This document shows positions 57,406 through 64,000 of a stretch of DNA of 64,000 nucleotides, piece after piece. The stretch covers positions 186,001 to 250,000 of the forward strand of contig NZ_JAPCWC010000002.1 in assembly GCF_026420865.1 (NCBI RefSeq), given 5' to 3'. Every line of letters starts with the position of its first letter. The first letter of the stretch is position 1. Both the position numbers and the translations under genes were made by a program. Under the pieces are notes generated by a model. The model was not told the origin of the DNA. It saw only the letters and a program-made list of their open reading frames with translations, and ran no database searches. The stretch is from Novosphingobium clariflavum. Its GTDB lineage: Bacteria; Pseudomonadota; Alphaproteobacteria; Sphingomonadales; Sphingomonadaceae.

Positions 57406-58826
57406 TCCGCGATGCCCATATCCACCGGCACGGCATCGGCGATTTGCGCATCGACGGCGGTATCGTCGCCGCGGTCGGCCAGCTCATCCCGCGCCCGGGC
57501 GAAGCGGTTGTCGAGGCGCGCGGCGGTGCCTTGCTGCCCGGCCTGCACGATCATCACATCCACCTCTCGGCGCTCGCGGTGCGTGCGGCCTCGGTCGATT
57601 GCGGCCCGCCCGCGATCCGGGACCGCGATGACCTCGCCCGCGCCCTCTCGCATCCCGGCACCGGCTGGCTTCGCGGTTTCGGGCTCTGCGAAAGTGTGCT
57701 GGACGGCGAATTGCCCGACGCAGCGGCGCTCGATCGCATCGTGCCGGATCGCCCTGTCCGCTTGCAACATCGCACTGGCCGCATGTGGCTGCTGAACAGC
57801 GCCGCGCTGGACGCATTGCTGGCGTCAAGCACCGCGCCGCCCGGGCTCGAGCGTATCGGCGGCCGTTTCACCGGCCGCCTCTTCGACGAGGATGCCTGGC
57901 TTCAGGACGCGCTGGCCGCCGCGCCGCCGGGCCTCGCGGCGATCAGCCGCGATCTCGCGCGTTTCGGGCTCACCGGCGTCACCGATATGTCCCCCCGCAA
58001 CGACCCGGTGATCGCCCGCCATTTTGCCCGCGAAATCAGCGCCGGACAGCTTGCGCAGAGGCTCGTTGTGGCGGGCGCGCTGTCGCTGGCGGATGCGCCC
58101 TGCAACGGCGGGCAGCTGGGGCCTGCAAAGCTCCACCTGCACGAAGCCGCATTGCCCGACTTCGACGCGGCATCGGCCTGGGTCGCCCAGGCCCATGCCC
58201 AGGGACGCGGCGTTGCCGTGCACTGCGTGACCGAAGTGGAACTGGTCTTCACGCTGGCACTGTTCGAAACCGCGGGAGCCCGGCGGGGCGACCGGATCGA
58301 ACATGCCTCGATCGTTCCCGCCGACCTTGCCGCGCGCATGGCCGCGCTGGACCTGCACGCCTGCGTGCAGCCGCACTTCGTTCACCAGAACGGCGATCGC
58401 TACTTGCGCGACGTCGAGCCGCATCACCACCAGAACCTCTACCGGCTGGCCTCGCTGCGCCGGGCTGGCATCCCCCTCGCTGGAGGCAGCGACGCGCCTT
58501 ACGGCAGCGGCGATCCCTGGCAGGCGATCCGCGCCGCCGTGCTGCGCAGCACGCGTGCGGGAACGCCCTTCACCCCGGACGAGGCGCTCTCTCCCGAGGA
58601 CGCGCTGGCGCTCTACCTCGCGGATCCGCTGGACCTTTCCCGCCAGCGACAGGTCGCCGTGGGCGAAGCCGCCGACCTGTGCCTGCTCACCCGCCCCTGG
58701 CACGAGGCCCGCGAGCGGCTGAGCAGCGCGGACGTCCGCCTCACGCTCGTGTCAGGCCGGATCGTCCACCAGAACGTCGACGAGCCCCCATTCGAGCGCC
58801 TCGCGCGCTGCCAAGCGCCGGCCTGA
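57399..58826 (+). CDS. YtcJ-like metal-dependent amidohydrolase
   Basis: Amidohydrolase-superfamily enzyme of 475 residues. Metal ligands: H-x-H in LLPGLHDHHIHL (about residues 51-56), a histidine in VAVHCVTEVE, another in RIEHASIV, and Asp in GGSDAPYGSGDPW. YtcJ-type members are often annotated as N-substituted formamide deformylases; substrate here unknown. Last gene of the forward run; its final 75 nt overlap the 3' end of the convergent hydratase gene. Confidence 0.88.
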   Translation: MLIRDAHIHRHGIGDLRIDGGIVAAVGQLIPRPGEAVVEARGGALLPGLHDHHIHLSALAVRAASVDCGPPAIRDRDDLARALSHPGTGWLRGFGLCESVLDGELPDAAALDRIVPDRPVRLQHRTGRMWLLNSAALDALLASSTAPPGLERIGGRFTGRLFDEDAWLQDALAAAPPGLAAISRDLARFGLTGVTDMSPRNDPVIARHFAREISAGQLAQRLVVAGALSLADAPCNGGQLGPAKLHLHEAALPDFDAASAWVAQAHAQGRGVAVHCVTEVELVFTLALFETAGARRGDRIEHASIVPADLAARMAALDLHACVQPHFVHQNGDRYLRDVEPHHHQNLYRLASLRRAGIPLAGGSDAPYGSGDPWQAIRAAVLRSTRAGTPFTPDEALSPEDALALYLADPLDLSRQRQVAVGEAADLCLLTRPWHEARERLSSADVRLTLVSGRIVHQNVDEPPFERLARCQAPA

Positions 58827-59708
58827 CAGGATCATCAGCAAGGCGCGCTGCCGCCCGATCCGGCGGCTGAGCGAGACGCAGCCGCCCGCCCCGGGAAGAA
58901 TGCCCATCGCCAGTTCGGGAAGCTGGAACCACGAACGCCGCGTCGCCGCGACATGGGCCGCAAATGCCGCGATCTCCAGCCCCGCGCCGATGCAGGCCCC
59001 GTCGATCCGGACTTCGAAACGGTCGCGGCAGCGGGCCGCCTCCCTGGCCGGAAGGGTCAGCCCGCGAAGGCGATGGGCCTCGGCAGGATCGCGGGTCGTT
59101 CCGAACTCGCCAAGATCCGCGCCAAGACAGAAGGCCTTGCCATTGCCCCGCAGCACGATGCGGGAAATGCTGCTGTCGATGCCCGCCAGCACGAATGCCT
59201 CGCGCAGCTCGTCGCGCATGGTGCGGTCGATGGCATTGCCCGCTGCGGGACGATCCAGCGTCACCGTCATCACGTCGCCGCTGCGCGCCAGCACAACCCG
59301 TCCCGCCGCGGCCGGACTGTCCGGGGCGGCCCGCGCGCCGATCCAGCGGCGATGCGCCTCGCTGCCCTGCAAGGTCGCATAGGCAAGCGATTCCGCCGTC
59401 AGCCCGTCATCGATCGAAAGCGATGGGAGAAGCCGCAGCAACTGGGCGACGACGGCCGCAGCGTGCGGCTGGGCCGAGGCAGCCTCCACCAGCCGCGCCG
59501 CATCGACGCGCAGTTCGAGACAGGCATCGAGCCGCGATGCCAGCGGATGCGTGCCTGCGCCGATCCCGATCACCGGGCATGGCGGCAGGAGCATGTCCGG
59601 CAGATCCCCGGCTTCGTGCGACAGATCCACAAAAGCGATCGGCGCGCCGGACCGGACTGCCGAATCGTACAGCCCGGCTCCGGCGAATGTCAGCCCCTCC
59701 ACCTGCAT
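58752..59708 (-). CDS. enoyl-CoA hydratase/isomerase with N-terminal extension
   Basis: Crotonase-fold protein of 318 residues. The crotonase core is C-terminal (about 140-315): DVMTVTLDRPAAGNAIDRTM, oxyanion-hole segments GNGKAFCLGADLGEF and IDGACIGAGLEIAAF, and ELAMGILPGAGG with a Glu at a catalytic position. About 130 residues precede it without a family I recognise (FVDLSHEAGDLPDMLLPPCPVIGIGAG), roughly crotonase-like in spacing and perhaps a degenerate second copy. Convergent with and overlapping the amidohydrolase; divergent from iclR. Confidence 0.86.
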   Translation of the reverse strand: MQVEGLTFAGAGLYDSAVRSGAPIAFVDLSHEAGDLPDMLLPPCPVIGIGAGTHPLASRLDACLELRVDAARLVEAASAQPHAAAVVAQLLRLLPSLSIDDGLTAESLAYATLQGSEAHRRWIGARAAPDSPAAAGRVVLARSGDVMTVTLDRPAAGNAIDRTMRDELREAFVLAGIDSSISRIVLRGNGKAFCLGADLGEFGTTRDPAEAHRLRGLTLPAREAARCRDRFEVRIDGACIGAGLEIAAFAAHVAATRRSWFQLPELAMGILPGAGGCVSLSRRIGRQRALLMILSGRRLAAREALEWGLVDVLVDDPA

Positions 59709-59942
59709 CCCCGAACTTTTCCCTCCCGCACAAATACCTGGTCGTACCGGAGCATGACGCGCATTGCGCTTCATGACCAGCCTGCCCCGCCGCAAACACG
59801 GCCCGGCGCTGCGCCGATCGCCGGAAACCGCCGGAACCTGCGGGATTTCGCGATATTTCGAGAGAGCGCCCCTGCGCGCAACTTATCGTCCGCGCGAAGC
59901 CCCTTGCAGCCTTCCAAAAGCAATGATAACCAAGCTTAGCAA

Positions 59943-59964
59943 AAAACGAGTCAGACTCAGTTTT
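59943..59964. promoter_or_regulatory. putative IclR operator
   Basis: AAAAC-GAGTC-A-GACTC-AGTTTT, an inverted repeat 63 nt before the iclR start, with a third GACTC at 59974-59978. It lies in the 318-nt divergent gap between the hydratase and iclR; the remaining 59709-59942 shows nothing I can name. GAGGGAGGAGAG just before 60027 is the iclR ribosome-binding site. Confidence 0.5.
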
Positions 59965-60026
59965 ATGGGATCCGACTCGGGAGAGAAGTGAGTTCATCAC
60001 ACCACACTTGAGGGAGGAGAGACCTC

Positions 60027-60830
60027 ATGCCTGGAAAGACCACGTCATCGAACAAGGCCAAGATCGCACGCCGCGTGATCGAAGTGCTGGAATATTTCGA
60101 CGATGCCCACCGTGAAGCCACCGTCATGGACATCGTGCGCCGCTACAATCGCCCGCAGTCGAGCACGTCGGAACTGCTCTCCAGCCTTGTCGAGCTCGGC
60201 CTGCTTCACAAGGACCCCTACTCGCGCGCCTACAGCCTGACGCCGCGCGCCGCGCTGATCGGCACCTCGGGCCAGCCCGAACTGGTGCGTGACGGGCGCA
60301 TCGTGCGCCTGATGGACCGCCTGGTCGCCCAGACCGGCCTTTCGGTCGCGCTCCATGCCATGGTCGGGCTCGACGTCCAGATCGTCAACTGGCGCCACGG
60401 CCCGCGCGCCCTTGCCGCCACGCGGGAGCTTTCGGGCGGCATCAAGGAACCGCTGGCCCAGAACGCCGCCGGCCTGCTGATGCTCTCGACCGTTGCCCGC
60501 CAGCGCTGCGAAGGCATGGTGCGCCGCCTCAATGCCGAAGCCAGCGAAATCAACAAGTTCGCCTTTGCCGACATGATGGCCCGCATCGATAGCTGCCGCG
60601 ATCCGCGTTACGTGTTCGGCCCGGCGGGCTTCGGCAGCGGCGCGGAATCGCTCTGCGGCCTTGTCCCCCGCCAGCCGGATGGCCACCCGCTCGTCATCAG
60701 CCTGATCTACGGCAAGGACGACAAGGTGAACCCGGAAGCCCTGCTCCAGTCGCTCAGCGACGCGATGCGCAAGTGCCTGCCGGATCCCGTCGTGCTTGTC
60801 GAACCGGAACAACTGCCCCACGCAGCCTGA
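60027..60830 (+). CDS. IclR-family transcriptional regulator
   Basis: A 267-residue regulator with N-terminal winged helix (RVIEVLEYFDDAHREATVMDIVRRYNRPQSSTSELLSSLVELGLL) and C-terminal effector domain including LSVALHAMVGLDVQIVN and GFGSGAESLCGLVP. IclR proteins in degradation clusters commonly bind aromatic or other carboxylic acids or their CoA-esters. Flanked by divergent hydratase and convergent amidohydrolase; likely controls both sides. Confidence 0.92.
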   Translation: MPGKTTSSNKAKIARRVIEVLEYFDDAHREATVMDIVRRYNRPQSSTSELLSSLVELGLLHKDPYSRAYSLTPRAALIGTSGQPELVRDGRIVRLMDRLVAQTGLSVALHAMVGLDVQIVNWRHGPRALAATRELSGGIKEPLAQNAAGLLMLSTVARQRCEGMVRRLNAEASEINKFAFADMMARIDSCRDPRYVFGPAGFGSGAESLCGLVPRQPDGHPLVISLIYGKDDKVNPEALLQSLSDAMRKCLPDPVVLVEPEQLPHAA

Positions 60831-60852
60831 CCGGGCACAGCCACCAGAAAAG

Positions 60853-60890
60853 AGGCCCCGCGAGCACGCTCGCGGGGCCTTTGCCTTTTT
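60853..60890 (+). terminator. intrinsic terminator of iclR
   Basis: AGGCCCCGCGAG-CACG-CTCGCGGGGCCT, a 12-bp perfect stem, followed by TTGCCTTTTT. Lies between convergent iclR and the amidohydrolase 2 gene, with AAAAG on the other side, so may work both ways. Confidence 0.92.
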
Positions 60891-60901
60891 ACCGGCGGCG
60901 A

Positions 60902-62242
60902 TCAGGCCTCCTGCTGCTGCATGCGCCCGGTGCGGTCGGTATCTTCGTGGCGGATGAACATCTTCATGATGTCGCCCGAAGTGACCGGCCGGGTATCGCC
61001 TTCCGCCACCGGCCGTTCGCCGGCGGAAGACCTGGCGCTGGTGTCGACACCCGCCGCCTTCGCCCGCTGCCGCAGCGCGCCGACGGTCAGTTCGGCGCGG
61101 GACTGGTGCTGGAAGGGATCGAACCGGAACCAGCGCATCGCATTCCTGTGCGTGATCTTGTCGATCTGCGCTTCGGTCAGGTGCCTGATCGAAGGCCAGA
61201 GATGCTCGGGCACTTCCGGCCAGAGCGTATCGGAATGCGGATAGTCGCATTCGTAGGCGATGTTGTCCTCGCCGATGAACTGGATGTTCTGGAGACCGAA
61301 GGCATCGTCGATGAAGCAGTTGAGGAAATGCCGCCTGAACATCTCGCTGGGCTTCATTTCCTGGAAGCGCGAATTGGTCCAGGCCTTGTGCCGCCAGTTC
61401 GAGAAGTCCGCCCGTTCGGTAAAATAGGGCACCCAGCCGATCGAGCCTTCCGACAGCGCGATACGCATGTCCGGATACTGGTGCAGCGCCTCGAGCTGGA
61501 GCCAGTCCGAGGCGGCATAGGCGATCGACATCGGCATCGTCGAGATCCACGCCTCGATCGGCGTTTCCATCGAGGCATGGGGCGCCGGATTGCCGCCGCC
61601 GATGTGCAGGCAGATCGTCATGTCGAGATCGTTGATCGCCTTGTAGAACGGGTCCCAATAGGCGTTGTGGATGCTCGGCAGGCCCTGGCAGGTCGGGTTC
61701 TCGCTGATCGAGACGGTGTGGCAGCCCTTGGCGGAGACGCGTTTCAGCTCGGCGATGGTCGCGTCCATGTCCCAGGTCGGCAGGATCGCGCAGGGAATGA
61801 AGCGCCCCGGATAGGCGCCGCACCATTCGTCGATATGCCAGTCGTTGTAGGCGCTGACGTGGACTTTCGCGAGATCGCGGTCGGGCACGCGGTGGAGGCG
61901 CCCGCCGGCAAAGTCGAACACCGAGCCGAAGTTGAGCGAGGCGGCGATGCCGTTGACGTCCATGTCCTTGATACGCTCGTGCACGTCATAACAGCCGGCG
62001 CGCAGCTGATCGAGCGAGGTCGGCTCCATGCCGTATTCCTCGAAAGGACGGCCGACCACGGCGTTGAGCCCCACCGAAGGGAACTTCTGGCCCTGGTAGA
62101 CCCACAAGTCCTTGCCGTTCTCGTCCTGGATCAGGCGGGGCGCGGATTCCAGCGCGGCGCCGGAAAGATGGTTCCGGAACAGGTCGGGCGGCTCGCTGAT
62201 GTGATCATCGACGCTGATCAGCACCATGTCGTTCATTTCCAT
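60902..62242 (-). CDS. amidohydrolase-2 (ACMSD-like) family protein
   Basis: TIM-barrel metal-dependent hydrolase or decarboxylase of 446 residues. D-x-H in ISVDDHISEPPDLF near the N-terminus, CLHIGGGNPAPH, ALSEGSIGWVPYF and YECDYPHSDTLWPE give the usual metal sites of amidohydrolase-2. Members act on aromatic or side-chain acids in many catabolic clusters. Start at 62242 is preferred because GGGAG is 7 nt upstream; ATGs at 62236 and 62227 also exist. Divergent from the acyl-CoA dehydrogenase gene. Confidence 0.88.
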   Translation of the reverse strand: MEMNDMVLISVDDHISEPPDLFRNHLSGAALESAPRLIQDENGKDLWVYQGQKFPSVGLNAVVGRPFEEYGMEPTSLDQLRAGCYDVHERIKDMDVNGIAASLNFGSVFDFAGGRLHRVPDRDLAKVHVSAYNDWHIDEWCGAYPGRFIPCAILPTWDMDATIAELKRVSAKGCHTVSISENPTCQGLPSIHNAYWDPFYKAINDLDMTICLHIGGGNPAPHASMETPIEAWISTMPMSIAYAASDWLQLEALHQYPDMRIALSEGSIGWVPYFTERADFSNWRHKAWTNSRFQEMKPSEMFRRHFLNCFIDDAFGLQNIQFIGEDNIAYECDYPHSDTLWPEVPEHLWPSIRHLTEAQIDKITHRNAMRWFRFDPFQHQSRAELTVGALRQRAKAAGVDTSARSSAGERPVAEGDTRPVTSGDIMKMFIRHEDTDRTGRMQQQEA

Positions 62243-62459
62243 CTCGGCACTCCCATCCGTTGCCGGGCCGGACGGTCCCGGCGGGCGCATCGTTCGCGGC
62301 GCCTTGGACCGGGACGCTACGCCTCCCCTCTCCCGCCCACCAGCAGGGGCGCGGAGCTATCGCGCCCGCGATTGCGTGCCGGGGGCGATTGAACGGGGCG
62401 GCGAGGTATGATGTTGACGAGGAAACACGAAAACCAAGAACCCCCGGGGAAAGCCTGAA

Positions 62460-64000
62460 ATGAACTTCGACCTCACCGACGAACAGGTCATGATGCGCGA
62501 TACGTTCGCGCGCTTCCTCGACGAGAATTCGAGCATGGCACGCGTGCGCAAGGCGCAGGAAAGCGGCGGTTTCGACCACGCCCTGTGGACCGGCCTTGCC
62601 GAGCTCGGCGCCTTTGCCATGCGCGTTCCCGAAGAAGCCGACGGCATGGGCCTTGGCCTGTTCGATGCCGGCCTGCTGATGGAGGAAGCCGGTCGCACGC
62701 TCGCCTCCGGCCCGCTGGCCGAAGCGCTGGTGGCCACCCGCCTACTCGGCCTGCTGGGCGGTCAGGAAGACCTGCTGGCCGCGGCGCTCGGCGGCGAGGC
62801 CGTTGTCACGATCGCCATGCAGGACATCGCCGCGTTCCCCCGGCAATGGGTCGCGGGCGGCCTCGTGGCGGGCGCGGTCATCGCGCGCAGGGATAACGCG
62901 GTGGTGCTGGTCACGGTGCCCGCGGAAGCGCGGATCGCGGAGCCCACGCTTGCCACCACGGCTATTGCCGAACTTGATCTCGGTGCCTTGCCGGCAACCG
63001 TTCTGGCCAGCGGCGAAGACGCGCTGGCGCTCTTCGCTGCCGGGCGCGAGGAATGGAAGGTGCTGATGGCGCTGGCGCTGTCCGGCCTCAGCCGTGCGGC
63101 GCTGACGATGGCGGCGGACTATGCGGGGGAACGCAAGGCCTTCGGCGTGTTCATCGGCACGTTCCAGGCGCTCTCGCACCCGATGGCGGACCTGATCTGC
63201 GAGATCGATTCCGCCAAGTTCCTCGCCTGGCAGGCCATGCGCTCGATCGCCGATGGCGAGACGGCGGCAGGAGCCCAGGTTTCGCTTTCGGCATGGTACG
63301 CCGCCGGCGCCGCAGGCCGCACCGTGCGCCACGCGGTGCAGACCTTCGGCGGCATCGGCCTCACCACCGAGCATGACGTCCACCTCTATAACCTGCGCGC
63401 CAAGGCCTGGCCGCTGGTGGCGGGCGATCCCGAGGACTGGCTCGCCGAAGCCGGTCGCCGCCTCTACGCAGGCGAGCAGGCCAGCCTCCCGGATGTGGGC
63501 GACGTTCCGGTCGAGTTCGATCTCGGCGACGATGCGCGCGCGATCCAGCAGGAAATCCATGCATTCTTCGCCAGGAACGTCACCGACGAACAGCGCGAGA
63601 AGTTCCACTTCTCATGGGAAGGCCACAACCCGGTCATCCACAAACAGCTCGTCGAGGCGAACCTCGCCTATCTCCAGCTTCCCCAGGATGTCGGCGGGCG
63701 CGGGCTTGGCCCCTACGCGGTCACTGCGGCGCGCTCGGCCTTCGAGGAAGAGGGCTGGAGCAACCCGGTCGCCAACGTCGCCCAGATGGTGGCGCTCATC
63801 ATGTACCGCTTCGGCAGCGAGGACCTGAAGCGCCACGTGCTGTCCAAGGTGATGGCGGGCGAGGCGATCTGCTCGCTCGGCTATTCGGAGCCGGGCTGCG
63901 GATCGGACGTCTTTGCCGCGCAGTGCAAGGCCACCCAGCTCGAGGACGGGTCGTGGCGGATCGACGGCACCAAGATGTGGACCAGCGGCGCCAACCTGAC
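62460..64000 (+). CDS. tandem (fused) acyl-CoA dehydrogenase, partial
   Basis: Open from the ATG to the window end (513 codons, 3' end missing). The N-terminal unit (about 1-335) is an acyl-CoA dehydrogenase with NFDLTDEQVMMRDTFARFL, ERKAFGVFIGTFQALSHPMADL and QTFGGIGLTTEHDVHLYNLRAK, but a shortened middle domain without an obvious FAD-contact loop. A second unit starts near residue 355 (GDDARAIQQEIHAFFARNV) and has the intact FAD segment SLGYSEPGCGSDVFAAQCKA and MWTSGANL. This order is as in FadE34-type fused enzymes that oxidise bulky steroid acyl-CoAs; the substrate here is not known. Confidence 0.9.
   Translation, partial: MNFDLTDEQVMMRDTFARFLDENSSMARVRKAQESGGFDHALWTGLAELGAFAMRVPEEADGMGLGLFDAGLLMEEAGRTLASGPLAEALVATRLLGLLGGQEDLLAAALGGEAVVTIAMQDIAAFPRQWVAGGLVAGAVIARRDNAVVLVTVPAEARIAEPTLATTAIAELDLGALPATVLASGEDALALFAAGREEWKVLMALALSGLSRAALTMAADYAGERKAFGVFIGTFQALSHPMADLICEIDSAKFLAWQAMRSIADGETAAGAQVSLSAWYAAGAAGRTVRHAVQTFGGIGLTTEHDVHLYNLRAKAWPLVAGDPEDWLAEAGRRLYAGEQASLPDVGDVPVEFDLGDDARAIQQEIHAFFARNVTDEQREKFHFSWEGHNPVIHKQLVEANLAYLQLPQDVGGRGLGPYAVTAARSAFEEEGWSNPVANVAQMVALIMYRFGSEDLKRHVLSKVMAGEAICSLGYSEPGCGSDVFAAQCKATQLEDGSWRIDGTKMWTSGANL

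Overview
The window is high-GC DNA from an alphaproteobacterium, most likely a sphingomonad (Novosphingobium/Sphingobium type). The evidence is the gene order pckA / chvI-chvG / short hprK / rapZ / EIIA-Man / HPr, an 81-residue IF-1, a K+-independent H+-pyrophosphatase, and an interspersed palindromic repeat of a kind common in this order. I place it by gene content and synteny only, without a database search.

Layout. 45-7354: carbon/envelope signalling block: PEP carboxykinase divergent from the ChvI/ChvG-type two-component pair, then HprK, RapZ, EIIA-Man, HPr and a TrmH/SpoU methyltransferase. 7449-14055: housekeeping (META lipoprotein, RmuC, peptide deformylase, RecR, Fmt, TruA, small periplasmic protein, CobS). 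14120-19716: an HxlR-type regulator divergent from eight small genes (three GST-like proteins, two VOC proteins, DUF1428, SRPBCC, GFA), mostly overlapping by ATGA/GTGA, which looks like a glutathione-linked detoxification locus. 19717-24163: J-domain protein, BolA, hisG-hisD-nusB-thiL. 24164-25265: an accessory spacer with a tRNA-Leu-like relic, an AT-richer small membrane ORF and a duplicated palindromic repeat. 25266-34573: H+-PPase, GNAT and JmjC/cupin pair, M1 aminopeptidase, UvrC. 34630-37717: a TonB-dependent receptor bracketed by two inverted copies of a nested palindromic element. 37832-40077: infA-maf-RNase E/G-like-yacG and tRNA-Phe(GAA). 40173-47580: orphan histidine kinase divergent from a complete RND efflux operon. 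47582-64000: a catabolic region with an oxidoreductase, MFS exporter, thiolase, MarR, two family III CoA-transferases, a small conserved protein of unknown role, acyl-CoA ligase, two amidohydrolases, enoyl-CoA hydratase, IclR and a tandem acyl-CoA dehydrogenase cut by the window end.

How it fits together. The left block couples PEP supply and PTS-type phosphorylation state to envelope sensing. The right block reads as CoA activation, dehydrogenation, hydration and thiolysis of an unidentified organic acid under MarR and IclR control; the fused double acyl-CoA dehydrogenase suggests a bulky (for example steroid- or terpenoid-like) acyl chain, but this is inference. The least explained structures are the inverted nested palindromes around the TonB receptor, the anticodon-less tRNA-like sequence, and the GST/VOC/GFA locus.
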